Source: Kitasatospora albolonga (GTDB lineage: Bacteria > Actinomycetota > Actinomycetes > Streptomycetales > Streptomycetaceae). From it: a stretch of 64,000 bases of DNA. The translations under genes were made by a program, and so were the position numbers. The stretch spans positions 3,900,001 through 3,964,000 of the forward strand of contig CP020563.1 in the NCBI GenBank assembly GCA_002082585.1, written 5' to 3'. The notes under the pieces are model-generated. The model ran no database searches and had not been told where the DNA came from. It worked only from the letters and a program-made list of their open reading frames with translations. The number at the start of each line of letters is the position of its first letter. Position 1 is the stretch's first letter. Positions 57,191-64,000 of this stretch are shown piece after piece.

Positions 57191-59196
57191 GCGCTTCCCC
57201 TCGTCGTCCGCATGGCCGCCCCGCGACGGCTGCGTACGAAGAGGAGCCCCCCGGCCGTGATCACCAGGGCGCCCGCTCCGGCAGCGGCCGCAATGCCGGT
57301 CCATCCTGCCCCGCCCGCACCACTGCTGTCTCCGGCCGCAGCCGGATTGCCCGCCTTGTCCACGTTCCCGCCCCCGCCCCTGTCGGCTTCCGTACCGCCG
57401 TCCGCTTCCGTACCGCCGTCCGCTTCCGTACCGCCGTCCGCTTCGGCCGCCCGTACGGGAGCACCGTGCTGCGGTCCGGCCAGCTCGTCGCCGAGGACGG
57501 CGACCCGGAGCACCACCCCGATCCGCGGGTTCTCGGCGATCTCGGCGGCCCGCGCGCCCAGCGTCACCGCGAGGTAGAAGTCGCCCCCCGCGTGCACGGG
57601 GCGCACGGCCGGGCGGGTCTCGTACCGGTTGGTCCACGCGACGGGCACCGAGCCCATCCTGATCGCGGCGGGGCGCCCGCTGTACGGGGTGCTCGGCGTG
57701 AACTCGCCGCCCCCGCGGCCGACCGGGAAGCGGGCGGGGGTGAACAGGTGCGTGGAACCGTAGGAGTACGTGCCCGTGGCCCGCTTCAGCGTGGGCTCGT
57801 TGGCGAACTCGACGTCGTAGCGCACCTGCTGGCCCCAGCCAGCCGGGACCCTGTACCAGAGCGTCTGCGCGGGCAGCACGGTGTCCTTCCACACGCCCGG
57901 GCCGATCAGGGCCGCGTCGTTGAACCCGGTGCCGCCCCGGACGGCCTTCGGGCTACCGGCGGGGAGCCGCGCCTGCTTGCCGCCCGCGCCGTACTCCGGC
58001 GCCGACTGGGCGGGGGTGACGCCTGCGGCGAGCGGTGCCTCGACCCCGTACACCAGCTCCACCGGCCAACGCGCCCCGTCCGATCCGTCCGATCCATCCG
58101 ATCCGTCCAGCCCCTTCCCGCTGCTCTCCCGCTCCACCACCAGCCGGTAGCTCCCCGCCCGGTCGCAGACCCGCGTGCCCTGTTCTGAGGGGATGCGGGA
58201 GACGGCCGAGGTGAGCGGGGTGGCACCCTCCCGCTGGTGGAAACGCTCGGTGCTCGTGTCGCAGTTCGCCCCGTCGGCGGAGACGATCGCGGTCCGCAGG
58301 CCGTCGGAGACGCCGATGGCCGCGCCGGGCTGCGGGACCGCCGTGGCGGCGAAGTTCACGGTGGAGACGGATTCGAGGCCGACCGCGTAGTAACGGGACT
58401 CGCCGGGGCCGATGGTGTCCAGGTACTGACCGGGGAGCAGGGCGGGCGCCCCGTCCGCGCTCGCCGCACCGCTCACCGGCTTCCCTTCGAACCGGTAGCC
58501 GTGGGCGGAGAGTTGGGCTGCCCGCTGGAGCTGACGGGCCAGGGCGGCGGCGTCCGGGGCGTCGTAGTAACGGCCGTTGCCCGCCCGGGCGATGCACTGG
58601 AGCTGCTCGCGGGCCGCGCCCTCCACCTGGAAGCCGACCGTGTCGATACGGAGCCCGGCGTCGGCCTCCGTGAGCTGTCCGGCGACCCGACAGGGCTGCG
58701 GCGTACCGCAGTTGTCCTCACCGTCCGAGATCAGCAGGACCGTCCGCGTACCGGTCGCACCGCCCTCCGGCCCGGGCAGATCGGCGGCGGCCTCCCGGAG
58801 GGAGAGGCCGATGGGGGTGTCCCCCTTGGGCCGGACCCCGGCCACGGCCCGCTTCACGGCGTCCCGGTCGAGCGCCTCGACGGGCCGGACGAGGCGGGTG
58901 TCGGCGCAGCCGCTCGTCCGGTCGGCGCCGTAGACCCGCAGGCCGGTGGGGTAGCCGTCGGGCAGCGCGTCGACCACGGCGCCGACGGCACCGCGGGCGC
59001 TCTCCATACGGGTCCGGCCCGCCCCGTCGTCGTCGGCCATCGAGCCGGACGAGTCGAGCACCATGACCAGGCTGCCCGGGGCCTCGCCCCGCTCGACGGG
59101 CGCCGCCGCGGCGGGCAGCGCGCCCGCCACCAGGGCGACGACCACCGCGCCGATCCATGCCCCCGCTGTCGCGATGCGGTGGTGGTTGTGTGCCAT
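57187..59196 (-). CDS. von Willebrand factor A-domain surface protein
   Basis: ATG 59196 gives 669 residues. Signal peptide GAWIGAVVVALVAGALPAAA. The VWA domain begins SLVMVLDSSGSMADDDGAG (DxSxS MIDAS motif) with later TPIGLSLREAAADLPG and TVLLISDGEDNCGTP. A beta-rich region homologous to the downstream protein follows, then the acidic repeat EADGGT (four copies, 18-bp units near 57383-57443) and a C-terminal TM helix (GIAAAAGAGALVITAGGLLF). Metal-dependent adhesion or protein interaction outside the cell is expected. Confidence 0.8.
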   Translation of the reverse strand: MAHNHHRIATAGAWIGAVVVALVAGALPAAAAPVERGEAPGSLVMVLDSSGSMADDDGAGRTRMESARGAVGAVVDALPDGYPTGLRVYGADRTSGCADTRLVRPVEALDRDAVKRAVAGVRPKGDTPIGLSLREAAADLPGPEGGATGTRTVLLISDGEDNCGTPQPCRVAGQLTEADAGLRIDTVGFQVEGAAREQLQCIARAGNGRYYDAPDAAALARQLQRAAQLSAHGYRFEGKPVSGAASADGAPALLPGQYLDTIGPGESRYYAVGLESVSTVNFAATAVPQPGAAIGVSDGLRTAIVSADGANCDTSTERFHQREGATPLTSAVSRIPSEQGTRVCDRAGSYRLVVERESSGKGLDGSDGSDGSDGARWPVELVYGVEAPLAAGVTPAQSAPEYGAGGKQARLPAGSPKAVRGGTGFNDAALIGPGVWKDTVLPAQTLWYRVPAGWGQQVRYDVEFANEPTLKRATGTYSYGSTHLFTPARFPVGRGGGEFTPSTPYSGRPAAIRMGSVPVAWTNRYETRPAVRPVHAGGDFYLAVTLGARAAEIAENPRIGVVLRVAVLGDELAGPQHGAPVRAAEADGGTEADGGTEADGGTEADRGGGGNVDKAGNPAAAGDSSGAGGAGWTGIAAAAGAGALVITAGGLLFVRSRRGAAMRTTRGSA

Positions 59197-59459
59197 CCCC
59201 CGTTGCCCCCTCGACCGTGAACCCCAGCAGCTTTGCTTAAGCAAGCTATTGATTTGCTCGGGTGAACTCAAGGTCGCTTGCGTCACGGTCCCGCAACAGC
59301 GAACGCCTACGGCAGCAGACCGCGCTCAGGGCTGCCCCCGACCCCGGCAGGACGCACTCCGGCAGCCCCTGCCCCCACAGCCCCGGAGCCCTGACAGCCC
59401 CCGGACAGCACGAAGCCCCGGCCGCTCAGCGACCGGGGCCCGTAACAGACTGTGCCGTC

Positions 59460-59594
59460 TCACACACCCGAACCAGCGGGCACCGAGTCGGTCGCCTCCG
59501 TCCACAGGTCCTGCTCGGCGCGATCCGCCTGGATCTGGCGGTACACGAGGAGCCCGCCGATGGCAGCCAGTGCGATCAGGAGAAGCTTCTTCAC
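59460..59594 (-). CDS. DLW-39 family protein, 44 residues
   Basis: GTG 59594 gives VKKLLLIALAAIGGLLVYRQ followed by IQADRAEQDLWTEATDSVPA and GSGV. The short hydrophobic start and the DLW motif identify this actinobacterial family, which normally sits near gyrA and the tRNA-Ile/tRNA-Ala genes, as here. A GGAAAG lies about 19 bases upstream. Function unknown. Confidence 0.85.
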   Translation of the reverse strand: MKKLLLIALAAIGGLLVYRQIQADRAEQDLWTEATDSVPAGSGV

Positions 59595-59884
59595 CGCGCG
59601 ACCTCGTCTTTCCTTGGAATAGGGGCCTTCTGTCGCCGACTATACACACCGGCCGATACCGATCGGTGACCTGCCTGGAACCCGAAAGCGGCCTACCGGG
59701 GCACCTCGGCGAGGTCCGCTCCGACCCCCGTAACCCGCTCCGGACGCTCCGTCAGCTCCGGTTGCACCATACGAGTGGTGTTAATCCGAAGATCGGCGCA
59801 GTGCGGGCGTCGCTCCCCGGAAACGGGCCCCGGGTCCACATGATCGGAGAAGTCAGCCACCGGACCACCCGAAAGCGAGGGGCC

Positions 59885-60247
59885 ATGAGCACCTTCAAGC
59901 CCAAGAGCATCTGGACCGCCTTCATCACCGCCTTCTTCGCCCTGCTGGCGTCGCTGGGCCTCGCCACCGCCACGACGAGCGCCGCGAACGCCGCGACGCA
60001 GCCGAGCGCCACGACCCAGGAGCACACGGCGGCCACCACGGCAACCCCGCTCGCTCCCTCGGTCCGATGGACCCTTCCGCGTGACCGGGCCCTGCCGCCC
60101 ACGATGAAGCAGCGCATCCGGGCCGAGGCCCACGGTTCCTCCCCGGCCACCCGCCACCTGCCGGCCGACCCGACGGCCGCCGCCCGGACCACCGGCTCCT
60201 CGCACCACACCGCCCCTGAAGGCGACTCCCCGGTGCCACCTCCCTGA
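59885..60247 (+). CDS. small secreted protein, 120 residues
   Basis: ATG 59885 begins MSTFKPKSIWTAFITAFFAL; hydrophobic LLASLGLATATTSAANAATQ is a signal peptide with AxA cleavage. The mature part is Thr/Ala/Pro-rich without a clear fold. Similar small exported proteins are common in Streptomyces. It converges with the PA14/Fn3 gene through a shared terminator. Confidence 0.65.
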   Translation: MSTFKPKSIWTAFITAFFALLASLGLATATTSAANAATQPSATTQEHTAATTATPLAPSVRWTLPRDRALPPTMKQRIRAEAHGSSPATRHLPADPTAAARTTGSSHHTAPEGDSPVPPP

Positions 60248-60271
60248 TCCCGGCACCACCACCGCACGCAG

Positions 60272-60307
60272 AAGGCCCCCGGCCGGTTCACACCGGCCGG
60301 GGGCCTT
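60272..60307. terminator. bidirectional terminator
   Basis: Perfect 15-bp arms (AAGGCCCCCGGCCGG and complement) with TTCACA loop, followed by TTTT on the plus strand. It lies between the convergent genes ending at 60247 and 60331. Confidence 0.85.
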
Positions 60308-60330
60308 TTCCGTATGCCCTGTCCTGCCGG

Positions 60331-61767
60331 TCAGCGCACCGGCAGGGTCATGGAGGCCACATCGCTGTACGGGGAGTAGTTCCCGGCGGTGTCGTACGTA
60401 CGGGCCCGGTACTCGTAGGTGCGCCCGTCGGCGGGCAGCGCGTCGCAGACCGTGGCCGTCGCGTACAGGGGGCGGGGGTCGTATCCCTGGCGCAGGATGA
60501 CCGACCAGGCGCCGGTGCCCGCCTCACGGCGCTCGACCGCGAAGCCGTTGAAGTCGCGGAGCGAGCCGGGGGTGTAGTCGGTGGCGGTCGCCTGGATACC
60601 GGTCGCGCAGGACCTCAGGGTCACCTCGGGGGCGTACGCGGGGGCGATGCCGTCGGGCACGTCGAGCCAGAACTCGTTGTCGGCCCTGCCGTCGAGACCG
60701 TGCCAGCTGTGGGTGGTGGTGCCGCCGTCGTTGGTGACGAGGACGCGGTAGTGCCGGGTCTCCCCGTCCGGGGTGATGGGGGCGGTGGTCCAGGTGCTGC
60801 CCTTGGTGGTGCCGAGCGGGACCCAGACGTAGGAGCCGTTGACCTTGTCGTTGCTGAGGACCGTGTAGTGGTCGAAGTGCGGCTCCTTGTTGAGCGGCCA
60901 CTTCAGGGTGACCTTGTTGGTCTTCCTGTCGAAGGAGCCGGTCAGGGAGGAGACAACGGGCAGGGGACGGACGATGGCGTCCGCGCTGCCCTTCGATATG
61001 TTGCCCGCCTTGTCCGCGGCGCGGACCTCGTAGTAGTACGGCGTGCGGTCGTCCGGGTTCACCAGGGGGTCGGTGTAGCTGCGGGCGGTGGTCGTGGCGA
61101 CCTTCGTCCAGCCGCCGGAGCTGACGGGCCTCCGGTAGAGGGTGTAGTTCCGCAGGTCCATCTCCTTGTTGGCGGACCAGGAGACGGTCGTCTTGCGGTT
61201 CTTGACGTTGTACGCGGTCTTCACACCGACCGGGGCGAGCGGCTTCCGCTTGTCGTACTTCGCCGAAGTGCGCGGCTTGTACGTGTACTTCACCTTCGCG
61301 GCACCGGACCAGTTCACGTAGTCGACGCGGAGGGTGTGCTTGCCGGAGGGGATGGTGACGTTGACGCTCTTCTTACGAGCGGTGTTACCGGTGTTCTTCC
61401 ACAGGTCGATCTTGCGGACGCCGTCCAGGTAGACGCGGACGCCGTCGGTCGCCGCGACGGAGAACGTGAAGGGCCCACCGGAACCGAAGTCACGGGTCAC
61501 CGACCAGCGGACACCGAACTTGTCCTTCGGCACCCCCGCGACCGGCCGGCCCGACCAGCTCTGGCTGATGGCACTGTCGCAGTCGGTCTTCACCGGCTTG
61601 CCCTTGAAGGACGTGTTCTTGTAGAACGCCCGCTTGTAGACGTTGGCCGAACACCCGGGGGCGGCGGCGTGTGCCTCCGGAACCGGGACCAGCAGGCTGC
61701 CGAGAATGACGGCGGATATGACACCGACACCACCGACCCGGGTGGCGACGAGACTCTTCGGGTGCAC
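60331..61767 (-). CDS. secreted PA14/fibronectin-type III domain protein
   Basis: GTG 61767 gives 478 residues. Signal peptide VGGVGVISAVILGSLLVPVP ending AHAAAPG. The PA14-like domain (about residues 40-165) has RRSVT-type text FGVRWSVTRDFGSGGPFTFS, VAATDGVRVYLDGVRKIDLW, and KHTLRVDYVNWSGAAKVKYT. Three fibronectin-like repeats follow, with PYYYEVRAADKAGNISKGSA and YEYRARTYDTAGNYSPYSD. Likely binds surface or environmental glycans. No catalytic domain is seen. Confidence 0.75.
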   Translation of the reverse strand: MHPKSLVATRVGGVGVISAVILGSLLVPVPEAHAAAPGCSANVYKRAFYKNTSFKGKPVKTDCDSAISQSWSGRPVAGVPKDKFGVRWSVTRDFGSGGPFTFSVAATDGVRVYLDGVRKIDLWKNTGNTARKKSVNVTIPSGKHTLRVDYVNWSGAAKVKYTYKPRTSAKYDKRKPLAPVGVKTAYNVKNRKTTVSWSANKEMDLRNYTLYRRPVSSGGWTKVATTTARSYTDPLVNPDDRTPYYYEVRAADKAGNISKGSADAIVRPLPVVSSLTGSFDRKTNKVTLKWPLNKEPHFDHYTVLSNDKVNGSYVWVPLGTTKGSTWTTAPITPDGETRHYRVLVTNDGGTTTHSWHGLDGRADNEFWLDVPDGIAPAYAPEVTLRSCATGIQATATDYTPGSLRDFNGFAVERREAGTGAWSVILRQGYDPRPLYATATVCDALPADGRTYEYRARTYDTAGNYSPYSDVASMTLPVR

Positions 61768-61879
61768 GGGGACCTTTCACGCTGTGCCAAGAGGTGAAGT
61801 ACAGCGTGAAGACTCACGAGCCGAAAGAAAGGTTGCACGCCCACCGAACAGGACCGGCTCACCGGCCCGGCCGTGGCCT

Positions 61880-62212
61880 CTAGAAGGACACCCAGCCTCC
61901 CAAGCCGAACGTGAACCTGTACGCGGCGCGCACCGCACCCCCTCGCCGCCTGCCCAGGAACAGGGCCACCACCAGGGCCACGACGAACAGCGCCGCGAAA
62001 CCCCCGGCGAGGACCGCCCCTGCCTGCGGAACCCAGACCACAGCCACCAGCACACTCGCCACCACCACGAGCCCCAGGCCCGTATGAGCATCGGAGCGCT
62101 CCCTCCGGAACAGCTCCCTTATCGCGGCTCGCGATGCGGCCATGTCCGCTCGGTAGCGCTCTCTCGCCGCATCAGGATCTGCGCTCGGCCCCTCCGGCCA
62201 CTGCCGCTCCAT
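61880..62212 (-). CDS. small protein with two TM helices
   Basis: The protein has 110 residues. Soluble N-terminus (AARERYRADMAASRAAIREL), then two membrane helices (GLGLVVVASVLVAVVWVPQA and AVLAGGFAALFVVALVVALF) and a short basic tail. No family recognised; chromosomal side. Confidence 0.6.
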   Translation of the reverse strand: MERQWPEGPSADPDAARERYRADMAASRAAIRELFRRERSDAHTGLGLVVVASVLVAVVWVPQAGAVLAGGFAALFVVALVVALFLGRRRGGAVRAAYRFTFGLGGWVSF

Positions 62213-62335
62213 CCGTGCCCTCCATCCTTGTCAGGTCGGTCGAGGCACCCTCTCGACCAGGATGAGCGTCCGCTGGACCCTGGTCCTGCTGCCCTGGGGT
62301 TCGGCGTTGATCGGCAACGTACAGCCGTGCCGGTG

Positions 62336-62755
62336 TCAGCCGCTGATGTCAGACGACCTGGGCTCCTTCGACGGTTCAGTCCGCTCGGCCGTCACGAGGT
62401 AGCCGGCGAACTCGACATGCGGGCGAGTCACTGCCCATCCGTCAGCTTCTTGTACCGGCACCACTTCCGTCGTGCCTGGTACCGGGTGCCGTACGTTCGA
62501 GTTACCGGAAGGGACTTCGTACTGGCAGTGCACCTCTGTGATGGTCAGCACCCGCAACCGGGTAGGAGCATGATCACCTTCCCCGCCATGATGCTCCTCG
62601 CAGAAGTCGATATCTGCGGCGCGGTCGCTGCCGACAAGGTCGGCGTAATCCTCGGGGTCGATCTCCAGCAAGTGCCACGAGACGACATCCCCCGGCGTGA
62701 AGCTCTCCCCGCAGCACTGCATCTGCCAGTCATCGACCCAGATCGTCAACGTCAT
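62336..62755 (-). CDS. DUF6578-like protein
   Basis: ATG 62755 gives 139 residues starting MTLTIWVDDWQMQCCGESFT, then PGDVVSWHLLEIDPEDYADL and IDFCEEHHGGEGDHAPTRLR. The opening MTLTxWVDDWQMQCCG is typical, from memory, of DUF6578 in Streptomyces. Soluble; CC and EEHH may bind metal. Function unknown. Confidence 0.65.
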   Translation of the reverse strand: MTLTIWVDDWQMQCCGESFTPGDVVSWHLLEIDPEDYADLVGSDRAADIDFCEEHHGGEGDHAPTRLRVLTITEVHCQYEVPSGNSNVRHPVPGTTEVVPVQEADGWAVTRPHVEFAGYLVTAERTEPSKEPRSSDISG

Positions 62756-62871
62756 GCCGTCATTGTCCGCAGCGTTCCACGCGGTCACCAGGGGCGGAGC
62801 GGGAGGCCGTGACGATGCTCGCGGACCTTCTGGAAGATCCGCTGATCGGCTGATGTCAGCCGGGGATGCCA

Positions 62872-62903
62872 AAGGCCCCCCACCGTTCCCGGTGAGGGGC
62901 CTT
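62872..62903 (-). terminator. terminator of tRNA-Ile
   Basis: AAGGCCCC and CACCG pair with CGGTG and GGGGCCTT around a short loop with a one-base bulge. It stands eight bases downstream of the tRNA-Ile 3' end on the minus strand. Confidence 0.75.
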
Positions 62904-62911
62904 CGTGCTGG

Positions 62912-62985
62912 TGGGGCTAACAGGATTTGAACCTGTGGCCTCATCCTTATCAGGGATGCGCTCTAACCAACTGAGCTATAGCCCC
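62912..62985 (-). tRNA. tRNA-Ile(GAT)
   Basis: The 74-base minus-strand gene starts GGGGCTATAGCTCAG. The anticodon arm ATCC-CTGATAA-GGAT carries anticodon GAT, and the T-arm contains GGTTCAAATCC. Acceptor GGGGCTA pairs with TAGCCCC; discriminator A; CCA not encoded. It lies downstream of gyrA and DUF3566, the standard actinobacterial order. Confidence 0.95.
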
Positions 62986-63058
62986 GCCGCGCTGTGCTGC
63001 GCTGACTTCTGAAGATTAGCGCACGTCGGGGCCAGTCCCAAAATCGATACCCGGCGCG

Positions 63059-63745
63059 CTACTCGTCCTCGGCCAGCGTGAGCTCGACGCCGCCCACGAA
63101 GCCCGCCGACAGGTTGTAGATGAAGGCGCCCAGCGTCGCCAGCGCGGTGGCCAGCACCACGTCGATCACGGCGATGACCGAGGTGAAGATGAGCACGCGC
63201 GGCAGCGACAGGAACGACTGGAGGTCGAAGCCGTTGCTCTCGTTCGAGCCGGTGGCCTCGCTGATCGTGCCGCCCACGGTGGAGAAGACGCCCATCGCGT
63301 CCATCACCATCCACAGGATCGCCGCCGCCACCACCGTGCAGATGCCCAGCGCGATGGAGAGCAGGAAGCTGACCTTCATCACCGACCACGGGTCGGCCTT
63401 GGCCACCCGCAGACGGGCCTTGCGGGTCCGCGGAGTGGTCCGCGCCCCCGTGCGCGGCTTGCGCGTCGCCTGGGCGCCGCCCAGCGTCCCGCCGTCCCCG
63501 GGGCGCTGGCCGCCCTGGGTGCCGCCACCGGGCGTCTGGTACGCCTGGGGCGGGTGGTACGGGCCCGACGGCCCCGGTGCGGGCTCACGCTCGCCGGGCA
63601 GCGGCCCGGTCGCGTAACCCTCGTACTGGGGCTGAGGCCCTCGTGTGTCCGTCACAGTGCCCCCTTGGGAGTCCGTGGCAGGGCCACGGGCACCGTTCGC
63701 TCCTGCTCCGGAAGCGGCCGAACCGGCGCCCGTGGCTCCACTCAC
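63059..63745 (-). CDS. DUF3566 transmembrane protein
   Basis: The protein has 228 residues. A disordered Gly/Pro-rich N-terminal half is followed by basic RKPRTGARTTPRTRKARLRV and VAKADPWSVMKVSFLLSIAL, the start of the DUF3566 domain. It has two TM helices (ALGICTVVAAAILWMVMDAM and FTSVIAVIDVVLATALATLG) and ends AEDE. The gene directly downstream of gyrA in Streptomyces encodes this protein; four bases separate them here. Confidence 0.88.
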   Translation of the reverse strand: MSGATGAGSAASGAGANGARGPATDSQGGTVTDTRGPQPQYEGYATGPLPGEREPAPGPSGPYHPPQAYQTPGGGTQGGQRPGDGGTLGGAQATRKPRTGARTTPRTRKARLRVAKADPWSVMKVSFLLSIALGICTVVAAAILWMVMDAMGVFSTVGGTISEATGSNESNGFDLQSFLSLPRVLIFTSVIAVIDVVLATALATLGAFIYNLSAGFVGGVELTLAEDE

Positions 63746-63749
63746 GCTC

Positions 63750-64000
63750 TTACTCCTCGTGCTCCCCGGTCGAGGGCTCCGTGCCCTCGACAGTGCCCTC
63801 TACCACGCCCGTGGCGTGGGCCTCGGCCGTCTCGCCCTCGGCGTCATCGGTCCCGTCGACCTCTTCCGCCTCACGCCCGGCCTCGGCGTTGCGCGCGATG
63901 CCGACGACGGCATCCCGCTTGCCCAGATTGATCAGTTGGACGCCCATGGTGTCACGGCCCGTCTCCCTGACTTCATTGACTCGCGTACGAATCACACCGC
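63750..64000 (-). CDS. gyrA: DNA gyrase subunit A, C-terminal end (partial)
   Basis: The visible C-terminal codons include IRTRVNEVRETGRDTMGVQL followed by INLGKRDAVVGIARNAE, which is the last blade of the GyrA beta-pinwheel. The rest is the acidic Streptomyces-type tail (EEVDGTDDAEGETAEAH). The gene continues beyond the right window edge. It identifies the region as the conserved gyrA neighbourhood, normally close to the chromosomal origin. Confidence 0.92.
   Translation of the reverse strand, partial: GVIRTRVNEVRETGRDTMGVQLINLGKRDAVVGIARNAEAGREAEEVDGTDDAEGETAEAHATGVVEGTVEGTEPSTGEHEE

Overview
The window is high-GC Streptomyces-type DNA. Right of about 53.46 kb it is core chromosome: the 3' end of gyrA, a DUF3566 membrane protein gene, tRNA-Ile(GAT), a DLW-39-type small protein gene and tRNA-Ala(TGC), interspersed with secreted and membrane proteins and a Ser/Thr kinase. 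Left of the tRNA-Ala gene lies most of an integrative and conjugative element (ICE). Its tyrosine integrase (51.5-53.4 kb) points away from the tRNA 3' end, the usual geometry for tRNA-site integration. The other end of the element is outside the window.

ICE layout from the left. (a) 0-12.3 kb, plus strand: a conjugation module of type IV secretion character, with a lipoprotein, a transglycosylase/NlpC-P60 hydrolase, a small two-TM pilin candidate, a TcpC-like protein, a VirB6/TrbL-like membrane protein, an SCO6880-type protein, a VirB4-like ATPase, a VirD4-like coupling ATPase and small partners. (b) 12.3-14.6 kb, minus strand: an aminoglycoside-phosphotransferase-fold protein and an XRE regulator with a probable operator. 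(c) 14.8-27.2 kb, plus strand: a lanthipeptide locus of the FxLD type. It has an HATPase regulator, a GntR regulator, two paralogous unknown proteins, a PCMT-like methyltransferase, a 65-aa precursor, a LanB dehydratase, a LanC cyclase, a stand-alone SpaB_C-like protein, two zinc-ribbon-like proteins and a PP2C phosphatase. The GntR and LanB genes each contain a TTA codon, so bldA control is likely. (d) 27.3-31.7 kb, minus strand: a MobF relaxase-helicase with three internal repeats, followed by a 550-bp gene-poor stretch that is the best oriT candidate. (e) 32.3-48 kb, almost all minus strand: small conserved genes including an ArdC-like antirestriction protein, a double-domain ParB-like protein, a zinc-finger/OB-fold protein, and DUF3560 and DUF2786 proteins. 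(f) 47.9-51.3 kb: an HNH protein, a dnaE'-'polY remnant and small genes.

The most unusual feature is region (e). Six almost identical sigma70-type promoters (TTGNCC, 17 bp, TTTAAT, with AACATGG or AACGTGG at the spacer end) recur upstream of unrelated genes, plus one degenerate copy. Each is followed by a hairpin whose arms vary in a compensated way and by a CTCTCACCAG box just before the start codon. Two homologous imperfect palindromes of 150-157 bp sit just upstream of two of these promoters. All these genes are transcribed toward the candidate oriT, the geometry needed if the incoming single strand is their template. I infer that this is an actinobacterial leading region: an early-expressed anti-defence and establishment regulon with possible single-strand promoters. 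Functional names rest on motifs read by eye; DUF assignments are from memory and are hedged where uncertain.
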